The notes under the pieces: generated by a model
What the model was told of the DNA's origin: nothing
What the model saw: the letters and a program-made list of their open reading frames with translations, nothing else
Database searches by the model: none
In this document: positions 16,860 to 23,781 of the stretch, in pieces
Position numbering within the stretch: position 1 is the first letter of the stretch
Layout: each line of letters opens with the position of its first letter
From: a virus
Virus record (IMG/VR): IMGVR_UViG_3300042301_000163
Coordinates: 1 to 37,206 of that record
Length of the DNA: 37,206 nucleotides
Direction: 5' to 3' (one strand)
Program-made: the position numbers and the translations under genes

Positions 16860-17189
16860 ATGACAACAAAAATTGATGGCACAAGCGGCGTCTTGCAGTC
16901 GTATGACTACCAAGTCTTAACGACTGGCTTTACATACACTTTTGCGGCTGGCACTACCACACTGATCGCCAACCCAGCTGGTACGCTTGCGGCAGGCACA
17001 ATCACAATGCCTGCTGCGCCTGCTGATGGCATGGTGATCACGTTTAGTTCAACGCAAATTATTACGGCGTTGGTTGTTTTGGGTAATACTGGTCAAAGTA
17101 TTGTCGCCGCCGTTACAACATTGGCCGCAGGCGGCGGTGCAAAATACATTTATCGCTTGACAAATACCACTTGGTATCGCACAGCTTAA
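16860..17189 (+). CDS. Small fibre-module protein, 109 aa
   Basis: ATG at 16860, two bases after the previous stop. The segment TITMPAAPADGMVITFSSTQ followed by LVVLGNTGQSIVAA, TTLAAGG and TWYRTA is a recurring beta-module in phage tail fibres. Probably a receptor-binding or fibre-tip accessory piece encoded separately. No enzymatic motif. Confidence 0.65.
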   Translation: MTTKIDGTSGVLQSYDYQVLTTGFTYTFAAGTTTLIANPAGTLAAGTITMPAAPADGMVITFSSTQIITALVVLGNTGQSIVAAVTTLAAGGGAKYIYRLTNTTWYRTA

Positions 17190-17198
17190 AGGACTTTT

Positions 17199-17627
17199 AT
17201 GACCATCACAATCAACGGTACAGGTACGATCACTGGCGCAGCTACGCTGGCGACTACAGTTGCCAGCCCCACTTTTACCACACCCAACATCAACTCAGCA
17301 CAGTTTGCTACGGTATCGGGTACTGCGCCTATCTACCCTTGCCGCGCATGGGTGAACTTCAATGGCACTAGCACTGTAGCTATTCGGGGGTCTGGTAACG
17401 TATCAAGCATCACTGACAACGGCACTGGTGATTACACGGCCAATTTTACTACTGCAATGCCGGATGCAAACTACGCTGTTACAGCATCTACAGGTGCAAT
17501 CGGCGGTGGAACTGGCGAAATCTTGGTGGATACATACACAACAACGAGCGTTAAAATAAGAACATACAACTCCAGCGGGAGTACTGCGTTTGATTTTGAT
17601 CCTATTAGCATAGCCATTTTCCGCTGA
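17199..17627 (+). CDS. Tail fibre distal-module protein, 142 aa
   Basis: ATG at 17199 after TTAAAGGACTTTT. Starts MTITINGTGTITGAATLATT. Residues about 45-100 (APIYPCRAWVNFNGTSTVAI, GNVSSITDNGTGDYTANFTT, AMPDANYAVTAS) match a module that I recognise as the C-terminal end of many unrelated phage tail fibres. It is likely to lie at the receptor-facing end. Here it is a stand-alone gene in a row of similar modules. Confidence 0.75.
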   Translation: MTITINGTGTITGAATLATTVASPTFTTPNINSAQFATVSGTAPIYPCRAWVNFNGTSTVAIRGSGNVSSITDNGTGDYTANFTTAMPDANYAVTASTGAIGGGTGEILVDTYTTTSVKIRTYNSSGSTAFDFDPISIAIFR

Positions 17628-17636
17628 AAGAACCAA

Positions 17637-17813
17637 ATGACTCAAAGAATCATCTACAAAACATCAGACGGCGGCGTTGCCGTTATTGTTCCCGCCGAGT
17701 CAATTGAAGTCTGCATGAAAGACATTCCTGATGGCGCTGAGTACGCCATTGTGGATACAGCAGACGTTCCAGCAGACCGTACATTTAGAGGAGCATGGGC
17801 ATGGGCATCGTAA
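17637..17813 (+). CDS. Small tail-region protein, 58 aa
   Basis: ATG at 17637 after GAAAGAACCAA. The protein (MTQRIIYKTSDGGVAVIVPA ... DVPADRTFRGAWAW) belongs to a small protein type widely seen just after tail fibres in phages, with a characteristic acidic middle and RxAWxW end. It overlaps the next gene by 13 bases. Probable role in fibre assembly or a small tail component; not proven. Confidence 0.75.
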   Translation: MTQRIIYKTSDGGVAVIVPAESIEVCMKDIPDGAEYAIVDTADVPADRTFRGAWAWAS

Positions 17814-18034
17814 TTAACATCGACAAAGCGAAAGCAATAGCGCATGATGCGCGGCGCGTTGCCCGGGCTATGGAGTTTGTACCGCTGGATGTGAAGGCCA
17901 CCATCCCATCAGAGGCCGCAGCCGCTGAAGAAGCACGTGCAGCCATCCGCACCAAGTACGCAGAAATGCAGACCGCCATTGACACGGCGGTTAATGTAGC
18001 TGCGTTAAAAAGTATTGTGGAAAGCCTAGTGTGA
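17801..18034 (+). CDS. Partner small tail-region protein, 77 aa
   Basis: The start at 17801 is preferred over the in-frame ATG at 17795 because AGAGGAG (17787-17793) lies 7 bases before 17801 but only 1 base before 17795. Protein MGIVINIDKAKAIAHDARRV is helical and basic at its N-terminus, then Ala/Glu rich. The pair formed with the upstream 58-aa gene is common after phage tail fibres. The stop overlaps the next start (GTGA). Confidence 0.75.
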   Translation: MGIVINIDKAKAIAHDARRVARAMEFVPLDVKATIPSEAAAAEEARAAIRTKYAEMQTAIDTAVNVAALKSIVESLV

Positions 18035-18669
18035 GTAATCTTGCAATGCAAGGGGGTGCAACTGGTTCCGGCACAGTCACCTTATTAGCACCCGTTACAA
18101 ACACTAATCGCACCATCAACTTGCCCGATTCCAACGGGACTATTGTGACCACGGCAAGTACCGCCGTAGTTACGCCAGCTATGCTTACCCAGCCTTTTAC
18201 TTCTGGCACAGCAGTGGCATCAACCTCTGGCACTAGCATTGACTTTACTAGCCTTCCCAACTGGGTAAAACGTATTACTGTGATGTTGAATGGAGTATCT
18301 ACCAACGGAAGTTCTGTTATCGAATTTAGATTAGGAACTTCAAGCGGGGTAGAAGCTACGGGGTATAACGCAGGTATAGGTTTGGTATCAACTACAAATA
18401 ACACAACTAGGGGTTTAGCAAGCTCTACAGGGATTCCAATTGTTCATGGTGGAGCAGCAGGGGATGCTTTTTACGGGGCAATTATATTTTCAAGTATGGG
18501 GAGCAACATCTGGGTAGGTTCGGGAACTTTTTGGAACGTAACTTTAGCTAGTTCATTTTTATCCGGCGGAAAAACACTTTCAGGAACTTTAGACCGAGTA
18601 AGGGTGACAACCCAAAATGGAACAGATGCTTTTGACGCTGGCTCCATTAACATCCTGTACGAGGGCTAA
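18031..18669 (+). CDS. Tail fibre/receptor-binding-like protein, GTG start
   Basis: 212 residues starting with GTG at 18031, which overlaps the preceding stop by 4 bases. An ATG at 18046 is possible but would cut off residues (SNLA) typical of this module. The N-terminus reads GSGTVTLLAPVTNTNRTINL then PDSNGTIVTTAS, a frequent fibre module. The remainder has SIDFTSLPNWVKRITVMLNG and a jelly-roll-like pattern ending in DAGSINILYEG, common at the C-terminus of receptor-binding proteins. The segment from about 18290 to 18600 is richer in A/T at third positions than its neighbours, which suggests recent exchange of the tip. Confidence 0.75.
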   Translation: MSNLAMQGGATGSGTVTLLAPVTNTNRTINLPDSNGTIVTTASTAVVTPAMLTQPFTSGTAVASTSGTSIDFTSLPNWVKRITVMLNGVSTNGSSVIEFRLGTSSGVEATGYNAGIGLVSTTNNTTRGLASSTGIPIVHGGAAGDAFYGAIIFSSMGSNIWVGSGTFWNVTLASSFLSGGKTLSGTLDRVRVTTQNGTDAFDAGSINILYEG

Positions 18670-18671
18670 TC

Positions 18672-18896
18672 ATGCAACGAATAGAAATCAATGTAGTTAC
18701 TGGTGAGCAGCAAGTTATTGACCTGACAGCAGAAGAAATTGCCGCGCTGCCAGCGCTTGCGCTGCCCACCTATCAAGCGCTTCGCGTCAAAGCCTACCCA
18801 TCAATGGCTGACCAGCTTGATCTGCTATACCACGGCGGCATGGACGCATGGAAAGCAGCAATCACCGCAGTTAAAGAGGAGTTTCCTAAGCCATGA
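18672..18896 (+). CDS. Small tail-associated protein (XkdW-like), 74 aa
   Basis: ATG at 18672, two bases after the fibre stop. The C-terminal half (RVKAYPSMADQLDLLYHGGM, then DAWKAAITAVKEEFPKP) is the short segment found in many tail-fibre assembly or XkdW-like proteins that accompany fibre genes. Probably helps fold or attach the preceding fibre. The stop overlaps the next ATG (ATGA). Confidence 0.75.
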   Translation: MQRIEINVVTGEQQVIDLTAEEIAALPALALPTYQALRVKAYPSMADQLDLLYHGGMDAWKAAITAVKEEFPKP

Positions 18897-19117
18897 ACGA
18901 TGTAACGCACCGCGAAATTTACGACAGGCTGGTGGCTGTCGAGGGCAAGGTCGATGTCATCGCAACAGACACTGCTGCGGTCGTCAAAGCGTTTGACTCG
19001 GCACAAGGCGCGTTTGCTGCCTTGGAGTTGCTTGGCAAGCTGGCAAAGCCTCTGCTGTGGATCATGGGCGTTGTAGTGGCGTTAGCAGCCGCTTTGGAAC
19101 ACCTTCGGGAGCGCTGA
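18893..19117 (+). CDS. Small membrane protein, possible holin/antiholin, 74 aa
   Basis: The start overlaps the previous stop as ATGA. N-terminal 45 residues are soluble and helical (MNDVTHREIYDRLVAVEGKV), followed by one membrane segment near residues 50-67 (PLLWIMGVVVALAAAL) and a charged tail EHLRER. The size, single transmembrane helix and position at the head of the lysis region suggest a lysis-timing protein. It could equally be an unrelated membrane protein. Confidence 0.6.
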   Translation: MNDVTHREIYDRLVAVEGKVDVIATDTAAVVKAFDSAQGAFAALELLGKLAKPLLWIMGVVVALAAALEHLRER

Positions 19118-19118
19118 A

Positions 19119-19610
19119 ATGCTGGATCCCTTCACGGCGTTAGCCGCAGTTAATACTGCAATTAAGCTAGTGAAGACCACGGTGAAGACCGTGCAGAATC
19201 TTGAGAGCCTCGGCCCCTGCCTTGGCCAGTTCTTTGGGGCTAAAGCTGAAGCAATTAAGGTAGTCAAGGCCGGTGGGTTCAAAGGCTCGGCAATGGGTCA
19301 GGCGCTGGAGTTAGAGCTTGCCATTGAACAAGCCCGGGCGTTTGAAGAAGAAGTCAAGATGCTGTTTTTTCAGTCCAACAAAATGGATGTATGGCAGAAG
19401 ATAGTCGCCCGTACCGCCAGCATCACCAGCGCTCAGATTCAAGCAGAGCGCCGTGAACGCGAAGAAGCCAAACGCAAAAAAGCTGAAGTGGACGAAGTGA
19501 TTGAAATCGTTCTGTTCAGCGTTGTTACGCTTGCGCTGGTGGGGACTGTTGGGTACTTCGTCTATGAGGCTGTGGTGCAGTGCCAAGGCCGGTGTAGCTT
19601 TCAAAAATGA
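19119..19610 (+). CDS. Membrane-anchored protein before lysis genes, 163 aa
   Basis: N-terminus MLDPFTALAAVNTAIKLVKT is amphipathic. A charged helical middle (QAERREREEAKRKKAEVDEV) precedes one membrane span near residues 128-152 (IEIVLFSVVTLALVGTVGYF). I recognise this architecture as a conserved protein of environmental phages encoded beside lysis genes; its function is not established. The coiled-coil plus single span is reminiscent of an i-spanin but in the reverse order, so I do not call it Rz. Confidence 0.65.
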   Translation: MLDPFTALAAVNTAIKLVKTTVKTVQNLESLGPCLGQFFGAKAEAIKVVKAGGFKGSAMGQALELELAIEQARAFEEEVKMLFFQSNKMDVWQKIVARTASITSAQIQAERREREEAKRKKAEVDEVIEIVLFSVVTLALVGTVGYFVYEAVVQCQGRCSFQK

Positions 19611-20065
19611 GCTTTGACTTAACCAAAGCCATTGGCGCACTTGCCGCCAGTATTGCCGCGCTAGGCGGCAGTTACACGCTTGCCGACAAAATTGGTTGGC
19701 TTGACAGGGCTATTATTCAGTGGACACCAGAGCATTTCAAGATCGTTGCAGAGGCTGGGCAACCCATCACTGTTACTGTTGCAAGAATAAAGAAGCGTGA
19801 TGACTGCTCAGTGGAGGGCTTTACCCCAAGCATCAGAGACGCAGCCGGTATGCTGCATGAAGTGACTACCACTGCAAGCAAGTTCAGTGGCCCAGCAGGG
19901 GCAGAGATTGACACGTTTACATACCAGCTTACGATGGTGCGAAAAGAAAAGATTGCACCCGGCAAAGCAACCTTGCTGGCGACCATCAAATACAAATGCC
20001 CAGAGGGTGAGCGCATCGTGCAATATCCCCGCCATGCAAATCTAAGTTTTGACTTGAAAGGCTAA
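19607..20065 (+). CDS. Probable membrane/periplasmic protein, 152 aa
   Basis: The start overlaps the upstream stop (ATGA). A hydrophobic N-terminal stretch at about residues 6-30 (AIGALAASIAALGGSYTLAD) could be a signal anchor. The remainder is a beta-rich domain (HFKIVAEAGQPITVTVARIK, FTYQLTMVRKEKI, YKCPEGERIV) with two cysteines, compatible with an exported immunoglobulin-like fold. Its position inside the lysis cluster hints at a role in lysis or envelope disruption. No family is recognised. Confidence 0.6.
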   Translation: MSFDLTKAIGALAASIAALGGSYTLADKIGWLDRAIIQWTPEHFKIVAEAGQPITVTVARIKKRDDCSVEGFTPSIRDAAGMLHEVTTTASKFSGPAGAEIDTFTYQLTMVRKEKIAPGKATLLATIKYKCPEGERIVQYPRHANLSFDLKG

Positions 20066-20067
20066 CT

Positions 20068-20478
20068 ATGTTCCCCCTCACAGCACTCCTTGAAGTCGGC
20101 GGCAAGCTCATCGACAAACTCATTCCTGATCCGGAAGCCAAGGCCAAAGCCCAGATGGAACTGGCAAAGCTGGCGCAAGACGGCGAACTCGCCAAGATGG
20201 CGAACGACACCAAGTTGTTTGAAGTTGAGCAGCAGAACACCACTGACCGCTGGGAAGCTGACATGGGTTCAGACTCGTGGTTGTCCAAGAACATACGCCC
20301 GATGGCGTTGATTGCTATCTTTGTGGCGTTCTTTCTGTTCACAATGATGTCAGCGTTTGGCTACAACGCACAAGAGAGCTATGTGCAGTTGCTGGGCCAA
20401 TGGGGGCAAATCATCTTCCTTGCCTACTTTGGTGGCCGCACCGTTGAGAAGCTGGCTGACATGAAAGCCAAGAAATGA
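20068..20478 (+). CDS. Holin, 3TM superfamily (GTA-type)
   Basis: 136 residues. The N-terminal part (LEVGGKLIDKLIPDPEAKAK, then AQMELAKLAQDGELAK) is a helical region typical of the family, with two clear membrane spans near residues 77-99 (RPMALIAIFVAFFLFTMM) and 104-122 (VQLLGQWGQIIFLAYFGG). The end is basic (LADMKAKK). Holins open the inner membrane so that the endolysin can reach peptidoglycan. It overlaps the endolysin start by 4 bases, the usual lysis-cassette layout. Confidence 0.85.
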   Translation: MFPLTALLEVGGKLIDKLIPDPEAKAKAQMELAKLAQDGELAKMANDTKLFEVEQQNTTDRWEADMGSDSWLSKNIRPMALIAIFVAFFLFTMMSAFGYNAQESYVQLLGQWGQIIFLAYFGGRTVEKLADMKAKK

Positions 20479-20993
20479 AAGAGAACCTACTCCCCGCTAT
20501 GGTCGCCCTGCTCAAGCACGAGGGAGGCTTCGTAAATCATAAGTCTGATCCCGGCGGAATGACTATGCTTGGAGTTACCCAGCGTGTTTGGGAAGAATGG
20601 GTAGGTCATCCAGTTGGTGAACAAGAGATGCGTGCGCTTACCCCAGTTATCGTAGCCCCAATGTACAAGCAGAAATACTGGGACAAGATACATGGCGATG
20701 ATCTGCCTTCTGGCGTAGACCTGGCTGTGTTCGACTGCTGTGTAAATTCTGGCCCCGGCAGGGCGTCTAAGATGCTGCAAAAGGTTCTGGGCGTTGCACA
20801 GGACGGCGCTATTGGGGCGCAGACGCTGTTAAAAGCAACGACTGTAGACAGCAGCAAGCTAGTTGCTGACTACAACGCTGAGAGGCTGGCCTTTCTAATG
20901 GCCCTGCCAACGTGGGATACGTTTGGCAAGGGCTGGGGTCGCCGCGTTGCAGAGGTGACTGATCAGGCTACCCGCTTAAGCACTCTTGCGTAA
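20475..20993 (+). CDS. Endolysin, GH108 muramidase
   Basis: 172 residues. The N-terminal motif around residues 14-35 (KHEGGFVNHKSDPGGMTMLG) is the signature of glycoside hydrolase family 108, with Glu16 as catalytic acid; VDLAVFDCCVNSGPGRASKM near residue 75 is also typical. The C-terminal about 70 residues look like the small peptidoglycan-binding domain often fused to it (LGVAQDGAIGAQTLLKATT). It cuts the glycan strand of peptidoglycan. There is no signal peptide, so it depends on the holin. Its last 18 bases overlap the convergent gene at 20976-21137. Confidence 0.93.
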   Translation: MKENLLPAMVALLKHEGGFVNHKSDPGGMTMLGVTQRVWEEWVGHPVGEQEMRALTPVIVAPMYKQKYWDKIHGDDLPSGVDLAVFDCCVNSGPGRASKMLQKVLGVAQDGAIGAQTLLKATTVDSSKLVADYNAERLAFLMALPTWDTFGKGWGRRVAEVTDQATRLSTLA

Positions 20994-21137
20994 CAGCGCG
21001 CGGTAGGCTTCTATCGCGTCCTTGACATCACGCTGAAGAAACTCAATTCTTTCGTTTTGCTCGCATATCTTGGCGTAGGATTCATCCGCAAACTTTGCTA
21101 GATTTTCTTGCGTCCAAGTGCTAAAGGTTGGCGTCAT
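20976..21137 (-). CDS. Small coiled-coil protein, 53 aa
   Basis: Reads leftward from ATG at 21137 to TAA at 20976-20978. The product begins MTPTFSTWTQENLAKFADES and has a short helical C-terminal half (IEFLQRDVKDAIEAYRALLR). It is the last gene of the leftward operon and overlaps the endolysin 3' end tail-to-tail by 18 bases, with no terminator between. It fills a gap that would otherwise be empty. Function unknown. Confidence 0.7.
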   Translation of the reverse strand: MTPTFSTWTQENLAKFADESYAKICEQNERIEFLQRDVKDAIEAYRALLRKSA

Positions 21138-21149
21138 AGCAGGCATTCC

Positions 21150-21344
21150 TCACGTTCCGGCTTTGGCATCAGGCGCGGGTCTAACCTGGTGAACGGCCAC
21201 CACGCTTTTAACTCGCTTTGGGTTAACACGTTCTTCGGTTGTGAACGTGTGCCCGTTGGCGCATTCTCGGCGGCGGGTAACGTGGGTTTGTTTGTTGCGG
21301 CTGTCATTTATTGTGCTCCATGCGTTGCAGATAGGGCAGTTCAA
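21150..21344 (-). CDS. NrdR-like zinc-ribbon protein, 64 aa
   Basis: The N-terminal 40 residues (MNCPICNAWSTINDSRNKQT, then RRRECANGHTFTTEERV) match the zinc ribbon of the NrdR ribonucleotide-reductase repressor, with C3, C6, C28 and H32 as probable metal ligands. The second knuckle is CxxxH where NrdR has CxxC. The ATP-cone domain of NrdR is absent. It may therefore bind DNA or protein without the nucleotide sensor. Such small forms occur in other phages. It ends 12 bases before the next gene. Confidence 0.75.
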   Translation of the reverse strand: MNCPICNAWSTINDSRNKQTHVTRRRECANGHTFTTEERVNPKRVKSVVAVHQVRPAPDAKAGT

Positions 21345-21556
21345 AGTTTGTGTACGTTAAAGTGTTTGGGTTTTTGGGCCATCATCACGGCGGTTTTTGC
21401 GCCGATGCCAACTGTACCGTAATTAGGTGTACCTAATCGTGACCGTTCAATAGCCTTGGTAGATGCAACGCTGCGTTTTAGCGCCGTGTTGTTGTCATCC
21501 TTCTTGCCTTGCCGTTCTTCGTCGGTGTACTGCTTCCAGTTAAATGCGTTGGTCAT
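21341..21556 (-). CDS. Hypothetical protein, 71 aa
   Basis: Overlaps the genes on both sides by 4 bases (ATGA). Starts MTNAFNWKQYTDEERQGKKD, hydrophilic and basic with Ser/Thr and Lys, ending KPKHFNVHKL. No domain recognised. The tight coupling argues that it is a real, translated gene. Confidence 0.65.
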   Translation of the reverse strand: MTNAFNWKQYTDEERQGKKDDNNTALKRSVASTKAIERSRLGTPNYGTVGIGAKTAVMMAQKPKHFNVHKL

Positions 21557-21777
21557 GTGTTCCCCCTTGCTCGGATTTGCCTTGCCAATTCATCCCCAGC
21601 GTATTCAACGCTGTCTTCACACACCTTCGCACACGCCTCACGCTCATCAACACGGACAAGGGCGGCAAAGCGTTCAAGAAGCTGGTCAAACGGAACTGCG
21701 CTGTGAACTTCGCACTTGGTGTAAAGCCCCGCTTCATGCGCCATCTTATTCACTTTGCTATTCACAATGCTATTCAT
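21553..21777 (-). CDS. Conserved small phage protein, 74 aa
   Basis: Starts MNSIVNSKVNKMAHEAGLYT. The C-terminal half contains LERFAALVRVDEREACAKVC, a motif I know from many small phage proteins of unknown role in proteobacterial phages. Coupled by ATGA overlaps on both sides. A frame on the opposite strand covers the same DNA but lacks this conserved motif. Confidence 0.75.
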   Translation of the reverse strand: MNSIVNSKVNKMAHEAGLYTKCEVHSAVPFDQLLERFAALVRVDEREACAKVCEDSVEYAGDELARQIRARGNT

Positions 21778-21986
21778 ATCAACCTCCCGATCACAAACGC
21801 AAGAGAAACCATCAAGCTAAAAACTATCGTCGTCACGAACAGCCAAGTAGCCCATACTAGCTGGCGCTGTATGCCGTTCCAATGCACCTCTGGCAGTTCA
21901 GCGTCATTGAATTGGCAGCTAACTGTGCAGTTATGCGGATGAGGACATGGTTGGATACCGGCAGCGCCGTCACACATTCTGGTCAT
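21774..21986 (-). CDS. Small membrane protein, 70 aa
   Basis: The N-terminal part holds four cysteines and two histidine-containing motifs (CPHPHNCTVSC). One membrane span lies near residues 44-68 (VWATWLFVTTIVFSLMVSLA). Overlaps both neighbours by 4 bases. It could modify the host envelope or act in exclusion, but nothing shows this directly. Confidence 0.65.
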   Translation of the reverse strand: MTRMCDGAAGIQPCPHPHNCTVSCQFNDAELPEVHWNGIQRQLVWATWLFVTTIVFSLMVSLAFVIGRLI

Positions 21987-22177
21987 TCCGCCCCCGTCGA
22001 TATGTACGCTTTCAAACGCTTGATCTGGTTCTTATTGAACGTCACCATCGACGAGGCGTATTCCACGCCAGTCTCTGCTTTGAGTAACTCATGCTCGGCG
22101 CTTACAAGCTGCGTCGCTGCCGATTCCAGCGGTGTAGGCGGCTTAAATAACTTCTTAAATTCGGTGTAGATAATCAT
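21983..22177 (-). CDS. Conserved small phage protein, 64 aa
   Basis: Starts MIIYTEFKKLFKPPTPLESA. The PPTPLE..A...L..AE..LL.AET..EYA......N...I.RLKAY pattern recurs in small helical proteins of many proteobacterial phages. No function is known. 4-base overlaps on both sides. Confidence 0.7.
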   Translation of the reverse strand: MIIYTEFKKLFKPPTPLESAATQLVSAEHELLKAETGVEYASSMVTFNKNQIKRLKAYISTGAE

Positions 22178-22365
22178 GGTTGTTTTGCCTCTTGTAGTAA
22201 TTCGATTCGTTCCCGCGACACGCGCAGTGTGTTGTAGCGCTGGTGCAGCCGCTGCAAGACCGACACGCGGCGGTCGTGCGCCCTCTCATGCGTCAGCATC
22301 TCCAGCACCTTAGACTCATCCAAGGTTCGCAGTTCGGTGTTAAGACTTCGCCAGGTGAGTGTCAA
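22174..22365 (-). CDS. Small helical protein with TTG start, 63 aa
   Basis: The start is TTG at 22365, with GGAG 7 bases upstream on the coding strand (in the 3' part of the preceding gene). No ATG is available until residue 23, so TTG is favoured. Sequence MTLTWRSLNTELRTLDESKV then RRVSVLQRLHQRYNTLRVSR is helical and basic. Function unknown. Confidence 0.6.
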   Translation of the reverse strand: MTLTWRSLNTELRTLDESKVLEMLTHERAHDRRVSVLQRLHQRYNTLRVSRERIELLQEAKQP

Positions 22366-22501
22366 TTTTTATCTCCAGTTGTTCAATAGTGATTTGTATC
22401 CGGTAGGCAGTCCTCGCCGCCGCCTTAAGGTCGCGTACCCTTATCTTTTGCTCGGCCTTGGCTGCCTTCAGCTTGGCCTTCCATAGGTCTATTCGTTTCA
22501 T
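22340..22501 (-). CDS. Small basic helical protein, 53 aa
   Basis: ATG at 22501 overlaps the helicase stop as ATGA. Sequence starts MKRIDLWKAKLKAAKAEQKI and has many Lys/Arg/Ala, ending IEQLEIKIDTHLAKS. Overlaps the next gene (22174-22365) by 26 bases in another frame. Function unknown; position suggests co-translation with the helicase. Confidence 0.65.
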   Translation of the reverse strand: MKRIDLWKAKLKAAKAEQKIRVRDLKAAARTAYRIQITIEQLEIKIDTHLAKS

Positions 22502-23781
22502 TTCAAAGCCTCCATAGCAATGTCTGACAGCGCACGCTTGTCGTGAAGCGCCGCCCAGATTTTTTCATCAATCGTTTTATCGGTCAGCAGGATGTAGCAC
22601 CACACGTCATGCTTCTGACCGCTGCGGTGCAGGCGGCCTATGGTCTGCTCGTAGAGTTCAAGCGACCAAGGCAGAGACAGGAAGACAATCCGGCAGCCTC
22701 CAAACTGCAAGTTAAGGCCATGCCCTGCGGATTTTGGATGAACCAGCAGCAATTCGATTCGTCCATCGTTCCACAGGTTGACAGCGTTGGGGGTGTCAAG
22801 GGTAGCGGCTCTAGGGTATCGGCGCTGGAGTTCGGCGAGTTCTTCTTTGTAGGTGTAGGCGATAATGGTGTTGGCACGTTGGTTCTCTTGAAGTAAGTCA
22901 TCTAACAAATCAAACTTGTGCGCCGACAGCCAGACCGGGCCGGCGTCGGTGTAGAGAAACCCGCTGGCCATCTGCTGCAACTTCTGCGTCACGACAGCCG
23001 CGTTGACTGCCACCACATCGTTCAGCACAAAATCTTTCTTCATGGTGTTGTAGTCGGCCATACCCATCCGGCCGCGCACCTCGACCGTGTGCAGCGGCGG
23101 CAGCTTGTCTTTGTATTCACCTGGCTCCAATAGGTAGGTGGCCGGCTTGATGCGCTCCATCACCTGTGGCAGCGCGTTAGCGCGCGGCGCCCAGTCGCCG
23201 TACTCTTTGTTGATCAGGATGAAGTACTGCTGCTGGAACGCGCCCTTGCTGCGCCCTAGCAGCGACTGGTCAACGATCTTGCACTGGCCGAACACGTCTT
23301 CTAAGCCGTTGCTGGTGAACGAGCCGGTCAGTCCCCAGCGGATGTTAATGTTGGTGATGACTTTGTTGAGAGCCTTGAACCTAGCCCCCGACGGGTTCTT
23401 TAGCCGGGTTAACTCATCGTAGACAATGCCGTCAATGTGCGACAAATCTTGCGTTGCCAGCCACTGAATGTTGTCGTAGTTGGTGACGATGATCTGGGCG
23501 TCACTGTAAAGCGCTGCTTTACGCTGCGCCGGTGTGCCGATGGCAACTGCCAGCTTAAGACTGGGCGCCCAGATCGGCTGCTCGACTGGCCACACATCAG
23601 TGCAGACGCGCTTGGGAGCCAGCACTAGGAAGCGCTTAACAACGCCTGCGTCGATCAACATATCTTGCATAGCCGTCAAGGTAATGGCTGTCTTGCCTGC
23701 GCCCACTGGCGCCAAGATCATGGCGCGGTCGCGCTCAAACAAGAAGTCAGCCGCTGTCTCTTGGTAGGGTCTAAGTTGCAC
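22498..23781 (-). CDS. SNF2-type DNA helicase/translocase
   Basis: 427 residues from the GTG at 23781, chosen because AAAGGA lies 6 bases upstream; an in-frame TTG at 23799 would add 6 residues. Motifs run in order: Q-like RPYQETA, Walker A APVGAGKTA (Lys30), a DEAH-equivalent YDELTRLKNP near residue 125, LTGSFTSNG (motif III) and C-terminal QTIGRLHRSGQ (motif VI). This is the SF2/SNF2 ATPase common in phage replication modules, where it probably remodels forks or recombination intermediates together with the VRR-NUC nuclease. It overlaps the methyltransferase 3' end. Confidence 0.9.
   Translation of the reverse strand: MQLRPYQETAADFLFERDRAMILAPVGAGKTAITLTAMQDMLIDAGVVKRFLVLAPKRVCTDVWPVEQPIWAPSLKLAVAIGTPAQRKAALYSDAQIIVTNYDNIQWLATQDLSHIDGIVYDELTRLKNPSGARFKALNKVITNINIRWGLTGSFTSNGLEDVFGQCKIVDQSLLGRSKGAFQQQYFILINKEYGDWAPRANALPQVMERIKPATYLLEPGEYKDKLPPLHTVEVRGRMGMADYNTMKKDFVLNDVVAVNAAVVTQKLQQMASGFLYTDAGPVWLSAHKFDLLDDLLQENQRANTIIAYTYKEELAELQRRYPRAATLDTPNAVNLWNDGRIELLLVHPKSAGHGLNLQFGGCRIVFLSLPWSLELYEQTIGRLHRSGQKHDVWCYILLTDKTIDEKIWAALHDKRALSDIAMEALK

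Noticed and set aside
17301-18669. Diversity-generating retroelement acting on the tail fibre tip
   Set aside because: No reverse transcriptase and no template/variable repeat pair were found.
19119-19610. Rz-type i-spanin
   Set aside because: The membrane span lies near the C-terminus and not at the N-terminus, and there is no overlapping Rz1-like lipoprotein frame that I can support.
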